Part shown: positions 1 through 11,310 of the stretch, one piece after another
How positions within the stretch are numbered: position 1 is the first letter of the stretch
Layout of the letters: each line of letters opens with the position of its first letter
Source: Lolium rigidum
Taxonomy: Eukaryota > Streptophyta > Magnoliopsida > Poales > Poaceae
Direction of reading: 5' to 3'
DNA: 64,000 nucleotides
NCBI RefSeq assembly: GCF_022539505.1
Contig: NC_061514.1
Location: forward strand, 35,989,769 to 36,053,768
Notes under the pieces: generated by a model
Told to the model about the DNA's origin: nothing
Seen by the model: only the letters and a program-made list of their open reading frames with translations
Database searches by the model: none
Program-made: the position numbers and the translations under genes

Positions 1-246
1 AGAGCCGATCGAGGCTCGTATTTAATGTTTACGTGTATGCCATGCAGGAAACTAAGCGAGGCATCATCCAACACCTTCCTGACCAGGTATAGGTCAGGTG
101 GCACGCCCTTGCGATAGCATCGGACGTGTGACCAGGAGGCTTTGCGGGCCGTCGCTCTGAGGGACTGGGGCCAGCCGCAGCCCTAGTTGTTCCCGGCTCT
201 ACGGTGTTGCCAGTCGCTGCCCGCCGGTGGGTTTCTGACCGCAACA
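1..246 (+). mobile_element. 3' portion of a Gypsy-type LTR (left end outside the window)
   Basis: This segment matches, with scattered differences, the last ~245 bases of the two LTRs of the complete element at 52,909-60,611. It ends with the same GCAACA terminus at 246. The sequence that follows (247 onward) is not a primer-binding site but CACTA-type sequence, so this is a 3' LTR end or solo LTR inserted into a CACTA element. The target duplication cannot be checked because the left end is missing. Confidence 0.75.
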
Positions 247-870
247 CTTACGCCATCCCGGAATGTTAATATTTGTGTTGACCAACAATGTATGAGGCAT
301 TTATTCCATTTCTCTTGTGCATCGGACTTGTTGGTCTCACTTTCTTCCATTTTCATCATAGTAGGAACTGGATATGAAGACCCCGATGCAAGCGAGCCTG
401 GTGGGTAGAGATGAGGGAGCAAAGGAGGAACCGGATGAAGACAACTTTGTATCTCGAAATTGTGAAATTTGTATGAATTAAGAGTTGTATGCAAAACATT
501 TGTCTATATTGTTGTATAATGTGATGATGATGTATTATGTTGCTATGTTATATGTGTCCATATTATATCTGTCTATATTATATATGTATATAACCTGTAT
601 ACTGTGTATAAAACCTGTATAATACACCAAGCAGTATAAAATCGAGTATACCTGTATAATGTTCTGTGGCGCACCAAAATGTAATTCAGTGGCGCACCTG
701 TTTCTGTGGCGCATGGGGAACCATGTGCGCCACAAAAACCTTAATTCTGTGGCGCACGGGCCCCTGCGCCACAAAAACCTTATTTTTGTGGCGACGTTTC
801 TGTGGCGCACCACCCGTGCGCCACATAATCACTTTTTCGTGCGCCACTGATGAGGCTTTTCCTACTAGTG
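247..870 (+). mobile_element. CACTA transposon 3' end fragment (GTGGCGCAC subterminal repeats)
   Basis: The terminus at 856-870 reads, on the reverse strand, CACTAGTAGGAAAAG, a CACTA-type terminal inverted repeat. Direct and inverted copies of GTGGCGCAC / GTGCGCCAC fill 664-846, the usual subterminal arrangement of CACTA elements. The AT-rich stretch 480-660 and the short stretch before it resemble the 3' UTR region of such an element. The 5' part was separated by the LTR at 1-246 and lies outside the window. The three bases after the end are ACT; the partner copy is not visible. Confidence 0.7.
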
Positions 871-1654
871 ACTATCCCAAACCCTAAACACGATTTCTCA
901 AATTTGGCGTGAGATGTTCAAACTGGTTGGTCCATGATAATTTTACAAACATAGGCAAAATAGAAACCAAATGTTTCAAAAAAAACAAAACTTAATCTAG
1001 CCTGGGATTCATCGACAACACTAGGACTTGGGGTTCTTAGTCGACAATGGCGGGAGCGGCGGAGCTTCACGTGTCCTCGGTGTCATAGTAGTCATTGTCG
1101 GTGTCGATGTCGGAGGAGTCGAAGGAGTAGTCGGCGATGATGTATCCACGAAGCGCCATCTCCGAGCGGACAGAGTGCGCTCGGGAGGAGGCCGAACCAC
1201 GCGGCGGAGTGCGGGTTGCGGCAAGAGAGCATGTCTCGTCGACGCTCTTGCTCAGAAATGCATGCCACAAGCTCCACTGGCATCTCTGTCACGCACGTTG
1301 CTGACCCGGAGCCGCGGCCGCGCAGCGGATTTGTGTGGCCGCCATTGCTGAGTTGGGTCCAGCCATTGTGGGAGTATGTAGAGGAAGGAGAGGAAGCCGC
1401 CAACGGCATCGATTTTATTTTGGCGGGCGGTGGCACCGGTAATCGGAGAAGGGGTGGTGTTGGCGGCGCGAGGAGGAAGAGGCGGAAATGGATGCTGGGT
1501 GCCGCATCCAACCCCTCACTCCCGCTTATGTACGGAGTTGATGGGCCGCGATGGGGTACAATCACATCGCCTTTCGCGCTGATCGGCCCACATTTGGGCT
1601 GAAACCGGAAAAAGGGATGGAGTGCGGGATGGGTTATCTGTTATAGAGATGCTC
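871..1654. mobile_element. Unassigned stretch with a possible PIF/Harbinger-type element
   Basis: No host gene is recognised. From about 1,000 the sequence is GC-rich and it ends at 1,644-1,654 with TAGAGATGCTC, the reverse complement of the GAGCATCTCTA terminus of TAA-target MITEs seen intact elsewhere here (31,342 and 47,388). No matching left terminus is visible. A minus-strand reading frame (1,067-1,180) encodes an Asp/Tyr-rich peptide that could be element-borne. Assignment is tentative. Confidence 0.3.
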
Positions 1655-2009
1655 TGAGGAAACGATGTGAGTGGGACCAGGGTTTTCTACCCACAATGGA
1701 CTAAGATTAAATTAATAAATTCATGAAGGGGTGCATTTACAGAACGGGAACACCAATCTGGACATCTCTGTACGTGTGCCATCCGATATGCGTGGTACGC
1801 GAACCTATGGGTGGAATCGCTGCGTTCCTATCTTTGGGCTGAACCTTCCAACAATGGAGACAATCATATATCGACTCCAACACGTTTGGCCTCTCTTCCC
1901 TAGATTACGCTAAGCTTTGAAGAAAATAAATAGAGCGAGATGTCGCAAACCCCAGACGTACTGCCGTGCCGTCGCCGATCGACCTACTCGCACGCTTGAA
2001 TTGCTAAAC
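1655..2009. other. Upstream region of F-box gene 1
   Basis: About 350 bases with no recognisable repeat. An upstream in-frame ATG lies at 1,917, 31 codons before the chosen start of F-box gene 1. I see no convincing TATA box. Confidence 0.3.
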
Positions 2010-3572
2010 ATGGAGCATGCCGCCGACGCCTCTGACGCGAAGCTGGACAGGCTAAGCGTCCTGCCGGACTGCCTGCTCCACGGCATCCTCTCGCGCTCCT
2101 CCATGGGCGCCAGGCGGCTCGTGCAGACGAGCACCATCTCGCGGCGGTGGCGCCATCTCTGGCGAGACGCGCCGTGCCTCGACGTCGGCCCGGACGAGTT
2201 CCAGGGCGACGGCGACGAATTCCAAAAGTGGGTCAGGTTCAACAACTTCGTGGACAGCCTCGTCCTGCAGCACGCCGCCGTCGGCCTGGACGCGCTCCGG
2301 ATGCAGGTCGTCGAGCCTCCCAAGGACCGAAGCGGACGCTGGAGCAGGCCCGACGGCAACAGCTGTGTCCGCCGCTGCCTGGCGCGCTACAGCCCCGCCG
2401 TGCTCGACATCGGCAACCAATCCACATCCGGCACTCATGTCCAGATGCGCCGCGTGACCCGCGGCACCGTCCTCTGCCGCCTCACCACGATGCGGCTCAC
2501 CGGGCTCACCCTGTGCGCTGGGTTCGAGCACCTCCTTGGCGCCACCGGATGCCCTCGCCTAGAGCACCTCGAGCTCAGGGACTGCCTCGTTGGCTTCAGG
2601 GAGGTGGTCGTTTCTAGCACTCTCAAGACCCTCGTCGTCGAATCTTGCAACATGAGCATGGACAACAGCTCTCTCCGCATGGGCTACACCCCACGCGTCG
2701 TGGCTCCTGGCCTCGCTTCTCTCCACCTCGTGCTTCTCAGCTGGTATGCTCCCCTGTGGGAGTTCGAGATGCCTTCGCTCGTCGAGGCCACGGTTGTCAT
2801 TGACAGAGGCCGCATCGACAAAGAATTCGACCTTCTTTGCAGTCTTAAGAATGTGACAAAATTAGAGATATCCACCTTCCCGTCGCTACACTTGGTCCGT
2901 CTATCGTTAACTTCTCTCTCACTTAGTGCACGCCATCTATAATTCTTACTGTACATTCCGAGAAGATCACACATGCATGATGCGTGCATATAAATCACTA
3001 CCTGGGATTTATGAATTTAACATCATACGTTCTCCTTTGTTTTCCAGGTGATGAATAGTAGATTTGGCAGAGATTTGCCAGAGTTCAATAACCTGAAAAC
3101 ATTGATCCTGGAACAATGTCGTTTCACTCATGATGGGACCACGCTCCTGGAGTTTTTTCTCCTTCTCGCTCCCAACCTGGAGAAACTTACCCTGCAGAAC
3201 TGCACGGTACGCACAATTAGATTATGTCCGCTGAAAACTGCATGCATATTACTTATAATCTCCATTAAATTCTATTTTATTTTAGTTTTCATACACAACA
3301 ACATACTCAACATTATTGCTATCAAATGAAAGCAGCTTCCATCGTGCTCCGAAAGTATGGTAGAAAGGTCCATCTCTATGAAGATGTCCGGCCACCATTT
3401 GAACCTCAAGTTTGTGGAGATCAAACACCGTAAAAAGGTCGGCGTTTCTGAGATCATCGAGTATCTGTTGCGTGTTTCGAAGAACCTCCTAAGGACTGAC
3501 ATTGTGCTATCAGAAGGTCCAGAGAATACATGGTATCAGGCAGCATTAGCAGCTCAGGGTTGGTGGGATTAG
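2010..3572 (+). CDS. F-box/LRR protein 1 (three exons)
   Basis: Predicted substrate receptor of an SCF E3 ubiquitin ligase. Proposed exons are 2,010-2,894, 3,048-3,206 and 3,336-3,572, all phase 0, giving 426 residues. The splice sites are GT at 2,895 and 3,207 and AG at 3,046-3,047 and 3,334-3,335. The F-box lies at about residues 14-58 (core LPDCLLHGILS, then SRRWRHLW). Degenerate leucine-rich repeats follow (LEHLELRDC, LKTLVVESC, LKTLILEQC, LEKLTLQNC). The C-terminus, with FVEIKHRKK and a Leu-rich helix, resembles an FBD-type tail. I chose the ATG at 2,010 because the F-box begins about 13 residues later; the in-frame ATG at 1,917 would add a Lys/Arg-rich leader without family support. The exon 1 donor is the least certain point: reading through would stop at 2,942. 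Reading frame and splice phases fit a working gene. The substrate is unknown. Confidence 0.82.
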
Positions 3573-3953
3573 CTTGGACACCTTGTACCTCCTCCATTAT
3601 CCATTGTATCAAAATCAATATCATAATCAAGTAGATAATGCGATGAGGCTCTCTCTTTTGCGAAGGAGTCTTTTTTCCGGACAGGGCGCTACTGCTGGTC
3701 CACGCATGAGAGCTCCTCTGTGTCTTTCCGGAAATTACTTCCTGTAGGTGGAAAACACGTGGATGAGTAGACTATGTGCTTTGCTTTAGGGGCACCGGCA
3801 AGAAACTTCTCAGCCACTCTACTCTGACTTGAATAGGTTTTCTTGGATCTTGACGAACCAGTGCATGTAGTCTTTTTTTCTTCTTCTTATGAAAGTTACC
3901 CTGTGAAATTAAGAACTGCTACTCACATGAGAAAGCAAACAAAGTAAGTAATA
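3573..3953. other. 3' flank of F-box gene 1
   Basis: About 380 bases of AT-leaning 3' UTR and spacer sequence. I see no repeat or gene in it. Confidence 0.4.
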
Positions 3954-4222
3954 CTCCCTCCGTCCAGCCTGCATCCAAAAATATAAAGCGTCTAAGGATT
4001 AGTCAAAATTCAAATTTTATTAACTTTGATTAAATTAGGGAAAAAATATATACATCTACAATATTGAATGGGCACATTAATAAAATATACTTTATGGTGA
4101 ATCTATTTATAATGATTAAGTATTGTAGGTATTCAGATTTTTGTGTATAAAACTTGATCAAACTCAGAAAACGTTGATTTTTGACTAATCTTTAGGCGCC
4201 TTATATTTTGAGAAGGAGATAG
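3954..4222. mobile_element. Stowaway-type MITE
   Basis: Starts CTCCCTCCGTCC and ends in the degenerate complement AGAAGGAGATAG, flanked by TA on both sides (3,952-3,953 and 4,223-4,224). The long AT-rich inverted arms include GCGTCTAAGGATTAGTC, mirrored near the right end. Length 269 bp fits non-autonomous Tc1/mariner elements of grasses. Confidence 0.85.
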
Positions 4223-4439
4223 TACCAAAAAACAACGCTATTAATTTCTCCTCCCTTAGTTGGTCGATGAGTATGATGATCACTTGCCAAAGTATCTATA
4301 CGGAATTCTAGTGCTCCCGAGTTAATCTAATCTTGCTTTACACTCGCTACTTTGACACTTTGGAAATCAGGTTTGTGGACCGTTTCAAGTAGTCCAACCA
4401 AATCACATCAAATAAGAAACACCAACAAATAGTCAGAAC

Positions 4440-5000
4440 TCTGCGAGGAAAGGTGGCGCCGTAGTTGACGAGAGAATACTCAACCGGGTAGGCTTAAGTA
4501 AGTTGGTCATTGCATAAGACCAGGATGGCCAGATCCAGTCGCTACGTCAATGAACCTGTTGAATGAGGCCCATCATGGCATGAAGGCCCGGTCAATTCAT
4601 CCAAGACCATTATGGAGAACAAGTAAAGGAATCAATGGTGATAATCGGCTAGGGTTTTAGATGAATCACTTGTATGTAAAACCCTAGGTCAAGTTGCCTA
4701 TATAAAGCTTGGCCACGATAGCATACGCAAGAGATTCATTCATCCTCGTAGCCCCCATAGCCGCCATAGCTTCCATAGCCATCATCTACAATATTGGCAA
4801 CAATGTAAATCAAATAGACATCAATATAATCAGGCAGGACTAGGCCTTTACCTCCACTGCGAGGGGCTGAACCTGGGTATATCATGTCGTGTACCAATCT
4901 CGTCCAGATGCTCCAATGTCATCATCGTCGACCACCCCTAGCTACCCACGGTAGCATCTGTCTCAACAATACTACGATAGTTGGCGCCCACCGTGGGGCT
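4440..5000 (+). mobile_element. LTR with primer-binding site, start of a truncated retrotransposon
   Basis: A TATA motif (TATAAAG, about 4,700) lies in an LTR-like leader. At 4,981 the sequence TTGGCGCCCACCGTGGGG follows, a primer-binding-site region I know from cereal LTR retrotransposons. The left LTR boundary is unclear (4,440 is a guess). No gag or pol follows, so the internal part was lost soon after the PBS. Confidence 0.6.
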
Positions 5001-5964
5001 GACTATGATATTTCGGGTCATGTGCGCTTAAACATTTATGTCTGTTTCGTATTTGTTGTCCAATGACATTTTTTTATTAGAGGCAGGGATCCGGCAGTGG
5101 AGCACGGTTTCATGAATACGAACAACCAGGTTCTCCACCCTCGTGCGTGGGGCAAAATTATTCACCTCTCATCCGCATTAGTCTCCTCATGCCAGGTGAG
5201 TTCGAACTTGCGATTTTATGGATTTTTATTAATGTATGGAAATTAGTAAGCAAAATTGGAATAATTGCAAATTGCATCTGAGGAGGATTTTTTAGACATA
5301 TTGTGTTCTATTTAGACCATTTGTTTATACATAATGAAATATCTTGAACAAATCCTGGTTTAATGTATTTTTTGTCCTTTTTTCCTTACGTCTACTTATT
5401 CACACGCTGACTACTTATCGAATTTTATTAATTCTTAACATTGTATTTTACAAATCATGTACCCCATGGGAACCATTCTATGTGTTTATCTAATGTTACC
5501 TCAAAACCATGTGTTTGTACCTAAATGTTTCCGTATTTATTTGTTGCTTGCTTACCATCGATTTGTATAGTTAATTACTGTAGAGTTTTATAAAATATTT
5601 ATAGTGTACAAGACGGGGTGGCGCACTCCAAAATCTAGCGTGACAATAAAAAGAGGAGAGAAAATGAGACGATTCGGATCAAAACAAAAGTGTGAGGGGA
5701 CTAAGTTGTAACTGCAATAGTCAACCCTCATTTTTTCCTGCAACGTAACTCATAAAACAGTTTATCGTTATTTTGTTGTAATGTTTTATATATATTTGAA
5801 ATGCACAAATCATTTTCTAAACTTGTGTACAAATTTTGAATGACTTTTTTTTGCCACTAACATGTTTTTCTAGTAGATCTTCTTGTCGATTTTACAAAAT
5901 TTACTCCCTCCGTTCCTTTCTATAGTGTCTATAGATTTTTGGCACGGAAAATTGTTTTACAACC
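5001..5964. other. Unassigned AT-rich stretch ending in a Stowaway remnant
   Basis: No coding region is recognised. At 5,904 CTCCCTCCGTTCC starts what looks like the left half of a Stowaway-like MITE; CACTA element A landed inside it at 5,965. The matching right end is not visible after 12,080. Confidence 0.4.
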
Positions 5965-5983
5965 CACTACGGGAAAATCAGGC

Positions 5984-6345
5984 GCTGCCGTGCAGCCAAA
6001 CTTTGCCGTGAGCTGCTGCACGGCAAAGATTTCTTTGCCGTGCGTAGCAGAAAGAGCGCACGGCAACGAAAAAATGCACGGCAAAGTATTAGCGCAGCGC
6101 ACGGCAAAGAAACACATCACGGCAAAGAAAGATATGGCGCACGGCAAAGAAGGATCTCACGGCAAAGAATTGGAGAAGCGCACGGCAAAGATTTTGGGAC
6201 GGCAAAGTCCCTGCAAGCCGCACGGCAAAAAACGAGCGCACGGCAAAGGCCCGGGCACTGCCGTGCGGCCAAACTTTGCCGTGCGGACAGACAAGTTGCA
6301 CGGCAAAGGGTCCTTTGCCGTGCGCTTCTCCCTTTGCCGTGCGCC
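5984..6345. repeat. Subterminal repeat block of CACTA A, 5' side
   Basis: Dense direct and inverted copies of CACGGCAAAG and its complement CTTTGCCGTG, often as GCGCACGGCAAAGA. In CACTA elements such repeats are the binding sites of the TNPA-type protein. Irregular spacing and mixed orientation are typical. Confidence 0.9.
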
Positions 6346-7082
6346 ATTATACTTTTTTTTTGTTTTTCTAACTATTTTATTTCATCTACTACTTATATTT
6401 ATTTTGTTAATTAGTTTTTCTTTTTGATGACTATTTATTACACTATGTGAAATACAAAATTAGTCTCCATGCTCATCCCCCACATATATCGGGGTTCCGG
6501 TGCTCCGGCGGTCGTTATCCCCCTCCTTCCCCCCAAAACAAGCGGGACGGCGGGTCTACCCCCTAGATTTCTCCGCGCGACGTTCCACCAATATACCTTT
6601 TCATAGGTTTAGGTTTGTTTAGTCCATGGACATATGGAAAATCATGTGTGGTACCCTTTGGCACAGTCTAGCCCCCGATATACCCGCGGCGGGACACTTC
6701 ACCGTACACGTCCGGGAATCCGTTAAGTGTTATCGCCCGAAGGTGAGGAATGTCGGACCGCGGGGATCCATGCCATGCACCATTTGGTGAATTACACCTA
6801 GCATCACACTTTGACACATATAATAGGTCCACATGCAAGGTTTGGTGGGGTTCCGGTGCTCCGGCGGTCGTTATCCCCCTCCTCCCCCAAAACAGCGGAA
6901 CGTGTGCCCCGGCGGGTCTACCCCCTAGATTTCTCCGCGCAGGGTGCACCAATGTAACTTTTCATTCTTTTAGGTTTGTTTAGTACATATACACATGGAG
7001 AACCAAAGATTGGGACCCTTTGGCACATATACCAGCAGCCTAGAGCCATTATCACACGATCGACGGTGTGCCCGGTCTATCG

Positions 7083-7295
7083 GTTAGGGTTAGGTGTAGG
7101 GTTAGGGCTAGGGTTTAGGGGCCAGGGCTAGGGTTTAGGTTAAAGGGTAAGTATTTATGGTTAGGTTTAGGTTTAGGGTTTAGGGTTAGGGTTAGGGTTT
7201 ATGATGCATGGTTCTGCAGCTCCGGCGTCGTGGTTTAGGGATTTAGAGGGGTTTAGGGCTCGAAGCCTCCCCGGCTTAGGGTTTAGGGTTTAGGG
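7083..7295 (+). repeat. Telomere-like TTTAGGG tract 1
   Basis: Degenerate runs of GGTTAGGG and GGTTTAGGG, the plant telomere heptamer plus variants, are broken by a non-telomeric insert around 7,205-7,230. Homologous tracts follow one higher-order period later. This is an interstitial tract, not a chromosome end. Confidence 0.85.
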
Positions 7296-7959
7296 GAGCT
7301 ACTTTTGCACCATTAGACCTTGCACCACACTTTGACACATATCATAGGTCCACATGCAAGGTTTGGTGGGGTTCCGGTGCTCCGGCGGTCGTTATCCCCC
7401 TCCTCCCCCAAAACAGCGGAACGCGTGCCCCGGCGGGTCTACCCCCTAGTTTCTCCGCGCGAGGGTGCACCAATGTAACTTTTCATAGGTTTAGGTTTGT
7501 TTAGTACATATACACATGGAGAACCAAGATTGGGACCCTTTGGCACAGTCTAGCCCCCGATATACCGCGGCGGGACACTTCGGCGTACACGTCCAGGAAT
7601 CTGTTAAGTGTTATCGCCCGAAGGTGAGGAATGTCAGACCGGGGATCCATGCCATGCACCATTTGGTGAATTACACCTAGCATCACACTTTGACACATAG
7701 AATAGGTCCACATGCAAGGTTTGGTGGGGTTCCGGTGCTCCGGCGGTCGTTCTCCCCTCCTCCCCCAAAACAGCGGAACGTGTGCCCCGGCGGGTCTACC
7801 CCCTAGATTTCTCCGCGCGAGGGTGCACCAATGTAACTTTTCATTCCTTTAGGTTTGTTTAGTACATATACACATGGAGAACCAAGATTGGGACCCTTTG
7901 GCACATACACCCGCAGCTAGAGCCATTATCACACGATCGACGGTGAGCCGGATCTACTC

Positions 7960-8176
7960 GGTTAGGGTTAGGTGTAGGGTTAGGGCTAGGGTTTAGGGGG
8001 TAGGGCTAGGGTTTAGGTTAAAGGGTAAGTATTTATGGTTAGGTATAGGTTTAGGGTTTAGGGTTAGGGTTAGGGTTTATGATGCATGGTTCTGCAGCTC
8101 CGGCGTCGTGGTTTAGGGATTTAGAGGGGTTTAGGGCTCGAAGCCTCCCAGTTTAGGGTTTAGGGTTTAGGGGAGC
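7960..8176 (+). repeat. Telomere-like TTTAGGG tract 2
   Basis: Second copy of the degenerate telomere-like tract, ~878 bp after the first, with the same internal insert (TTTATGATGCATGGTTCTGC). Confidence 0.85.
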
Positions 8177-8839
8177 TACTTTTGCACCATTAGACCTTGC
8201 ACCACACTTTGAAACATATCATAGGTCCACATGCAAGGTTTGGTGGGGTTCCGGTGCTCCGGCGGTCGTTATCCCCCTCCTTCCCCCCCCAAAACAGCTG
8301 GGACGGCGGGTCTACCCCCTAGATTTCTCCGCGCGACGTTCCACCAATATACCTTTTCATAGGTTTAGGTTTGTTTAGTCCATGGACATATGGAAAATCA
8401 TGTGTGGTACCCTTTGGCACAGTCTAGCCCCCGATATACCCGCGGCGGGACACTTCACCGTACACGTCCAGGAATCTGTTAAGTGTTATCGCCCGAAGGT
8501 GAGGAATGTCAGACCGCGGGGATCCATGCCATGCACCATTTGGTGAATTACACCTAGCATCACACTTTGACACATATAATAGGTCCACATGCAAGGTTTG
8601 GTGGGGTTCCGGTGCTCCGGCGGTCGTTATCCCCCTCCTCCCCCCAAAACAGCGGAACGTGTGCCCCGGCGGGTCTACCCCCTAGATTTCTCCGCGCGAG
8701 GGTGCACCAATGTAACTTTTCATTCTTTTAGGTTTGTTTAGTACATATACACATGGAGAACCAAAGATTGGGACCCTTTGGCACATATACCAGCAGCTAG
8801 AGCCATTATCACACGATCGACGGTGTGCTCGGTCTACTC

Positions 8840-9055
8840 GGTTAGGGTTAGGTGTAGGGTTAGGGCTAGGGTTTAGGGGCCAGGGCTAGGGTTTAGGTTA
8901 AAGGGTAAGTATTTATGGTTAGGTTTAGGTTTAGGGTTTAGGGTTAGGGTTAGGGTTTATGATGCATGGTTCTCGCAGCTCCGCGTCGTGGTTTAGGGAT
9001 TTAGAGGGGTTTAGGGCTCGAAGCCTCCCGAGCTTAGGGTTTAGGGTTTAGGGGA
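8840..9055 (+). repeat. Telomere-like TTTAGGG tract 3
   Basis: Third copy, ~880 bp after the second, carrying the same variants. A fourth, shortened copy lies at 9,569-9,630, where the array ends. Confidence 0.85.
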
Positions 9056-9635
9056 GCTACTTTTGCACCATTAGACCTTGCACCACACTTTGACACATAT
9101 CATAGGTCCACATGCAAGGTTTGGTGGGGTTCCGGTGCTCCGGCGGTCGTTATCCCCCTCCTCCCCCAAAACAGCGGAACGCGTGCCCTGGCGGGTCTAC
9201 CCCCTAGATTTCTCCGCGCAGGGTGCACCAATGTAACTTTTCATAGGTTTAGGTTTGTTTAGTACATATACACATGGAGAACCAAGATTGGGACCCTTTG
9301 GCACAGTCTAGCCCCCGATATACCCGCGGCGGGACACTTCACCGTACACGTCCGGGAATCGTTAAGTGTTATCGCCCGAAGGTGAGGAATGTCAGACCGG
9401 GGATCCATGCCATGCACCATTTGGTGAATTACACCTAGCATCACACTTTGACACATAGAATAGGTCCACATGCAAGGTTTGGTGGGGTTCCGGTGCTCCG
9501 GCGGTCGTTCTCCCCCTCCTCCCCCCAAAACAGCGGAACGTGTGCCCCGGCGGGTCTACCCCCCTAGATTAGGTTTAGGTTTAGGGTTAGGCTTAGGGTT
9601 TAGGGTTAGGGTTAGGGTTTAGGCTACTTTTGCAT

Positions 9636-10095
9636 GCTGAGTTTTTTTGAAACTGAAAGCATGATACATACTTTATTAAATGATACACATATTGAAAAAA
9701 CAGGTTTAATGTAATGTGGATATAGAAATGAATGTTGTTGATAATTAAAATATGTTGGGACTTGCTCCCCCTTCTCTGGATCAGCTCGACCTGATTGATG
9801 CTTATCTACCCTGGATCATTATTTCTAACAGCTAAGTGGCATTGCCACTTGGTTCAATTCTTTCTTCTATTTTTGTTGTGTGCAGGTTAAAGATGAACTA
9901 GATGATCCAGGTGATCAACTTGATCAACTGTAGATGGACAATAGCTAGGGTTTTAGTATAGTTACTTGTATATTTATTTTCATATTTGATCCAGTTACAC
10001 ATTGATGTAATATAAATGAATTATGTAAATGACAATGTATATGAATTATGTAATATAAATGAATTATGTAAATGACAATGTATAATAAAAAAAAT
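9636..10095. other. AT-rich spacer of CACTA A with one exon-like tail
   Basis: No domain is recognised. A possible splice acceptor (GTGTGCAG, to 9,887) precedes a short reading frame, VKDELDDPGDQLDQL and stop, at 9,888-9,935, which looks like the last exon of a lost gene. Confidence 0.3.
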
Positions 10096-10228
10096 CTTTG
10101 CCGTGCGCAGGCGCACGGCAAAGAAACCTGCCGCACGGCAAAGGCTGCTCCGCGCACGGCAAAGAGCCCCCGCACGGCAAAGCTCCTTTGCCGCACGGCA
10201 AAGAGCCCCCGCACGGCAAAGCGTGCGG
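10096..10228. repeat. Second, internal subterminal-type block of CACTA A
   Basis: Six or more copies of CGCACGGCAAAG lie internally, directly in front of the GC-rich tract. Element B has the same internal block at 25,150-25,297. Confidence 0.85.
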
Positions 10229-10259
10229 ATAAGTGGATTTGGTCGGGACGCGCTGAGCC

Positions 10260-10665
10260 ACAAACGCGCGCCTCTGGTCGACCTCTCTCCTCGCTCACCC
10301 CCCGCGCCGCCACCTCCCCCGCACGCACGCAGGCCGCACGCCGCCGCCTCCCCCGCCGCCGCTGCCGCTGCTGCTACTCCCCCGCCCCTCCCCCGCCGCT
10401 GCCGCTACTGCTACTCCCTCGCCGCCGCCGCTACTCCCCCGCCGCCGCCGCTACGCCCCTCCCCGCCGCCGCCGCTACTCCCCGCCGCCGGCTGCTACCG
10501 CCCCTCCCCGCCGCCGCCGCTACTCCCCCGCCCTCCCCCCGCCCCCTTCCCCGCTGCAGGACGCCGCTGTTGCTCCCCTGCTCGCCACCACCCGAGCGAG
10601 CCGCCACCCGAGCCGCCACCACCACCTCACCCGCAGCCTCCCGCGCCGGCCACCACCTGAGGAGG
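10260..10665. repeat. GC-rich CCGCCGCCGCTACTCCCC minisatellite tract
   Basis: Imperfect repeats of CCGCCGCCGCTACTCC. It occupies the position of a promoter or 5' leader between the internal repeat block and the genes. It has open frames in several registers only because of composition; no protein is proposed. Confidence 0.7.
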
Positions 10666-10814
10666 GTCAAGGTATGTGCCTCTTTTTTTTTGAATTTTTC
10701 ATATTACTTATTGTATTTAGGGTAGTTAAAAAATATTATGCATGCTAATTAGTAGTTACAATAAATATGCATGAAAAATAGGGTAGTTTAGTATAGAAAA
10801 TATTTTAGAAAGTG

Positions 10815-10935
10815 GGATTTAGAGCAAACCAATAGGGATTTAGAGAAAATAGGGATTTAGAGCAAACCAATAGGGATTTAGAGAAAATAGGGATTTAGAG
10901 AAATATTGTATTTACAATAGTGGGATTTAGAGCAA
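10815..10935. repeat. Short tandem repeat (GGGATTTAGAG...) in CACTA A
   Basis: Repeats of GGGATTTAGAGCAAACCAAT and GGGATTTAGAGAAAATA lie just before the splice acceptor at 10,977, consistent with an intronic minisatellite. Confidence 0.7.
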
Positions 10936-10977
10936 ACAAATGATCTTTTGTCGCTAATTACTTTTCTCGCTATGCAG

Positions 10978-11310
10978 ACGATGTAGCAGATGATGCAGCA
11001 GCAGCAGGCACAGATGAGCTGGCTGATGAGCCAGACGGCTCTGTCTACTCCACCGGGGAGTCTTCCTCCTCCACCTTACTCCATGTGGATGCCGCCACCG
11101 CCCACTCAGACCCCGGGGACACCTATCACCGTCAACAACATGAACATCATCCGGAGCATGAACCGCGGTGAGTCCTCTTGTGCCCAACCCGCTACTTGTT
11201 CAAGTGTTCAATATGCAAATGCAAATGTTCATTCCATCAACATGCTTATAGATTATATGTCACAAGGCAATGACGATGAGGCCGGCGGAAGCGGAGGAGG
11301 ACAAGGTTGA
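10978..11310 (+). pseudogene. Remnant 3' exons of a TNPA-like CACTA gene
   Basis: An exon at 10,978-11,167 (after TATGCAG, before GTGAGTCC) encodes a Gln-rich then Pro-rich segment ending VNNMNIIRSMNRG. A last exon ends at 11,310 with GGSGGGQG and stop. The same C-terminal layout (Gln-rich, PPG, TVNNTGIIRS, then a GEGQGSG tail) occurs in element B on the minus strand at 17,044-17,640. The first codons of the exon contain an in-frame TAG. The upstream exons are missing, so this is a non-functional remnant. Confidence 0.65.

Larger units (their letters stand above)
6480..9635 (+). repeat. Satellite-like array with a dimeric higher-order repeat in CACTA A
   Basis: The landmark GGGGTTCCGGTGCTCCGG occurs at about 6,491, 6,847, 7,367, 7,725, 8,246, 8,602, 9,126 and 9,484. 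The spacing alternates ~357 and ~521 bases, so the true period is a two-unit repeat of about 876-880 bp, present about 3.5 times. The longer unit equals the 357-bp monomer plus ~165 bases of telomere-like TTTAGGG/TTAGGG sequence. The monomer also contains GTGTTATCGCCCGAAGGTGA and CACCATTTGGTGAATTACAC. It is homologous to the array in CACTA B and has the same orientation relative to the transposon. Confidence 0.9.

Noticed and set aside
1092..1565. A 157-residue minus-strand protein
   Set aside because: Low-complexity Pro/Leu/Arg translation in a GC-rich possible transposon. No family signal.
7083..9630. A true telomere or chromosome end
   Set aside because: Tracts are short, degenerate, repeated at ~878-bp intervals and enclosed by a transposon with sequence on both sides.
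10103..10725. Long proline/alanine/arginine-rich open frames
   Set aside because: Open in several registers at once because of CCGCCGCCG repeats. No start context, domain or conserved frame.
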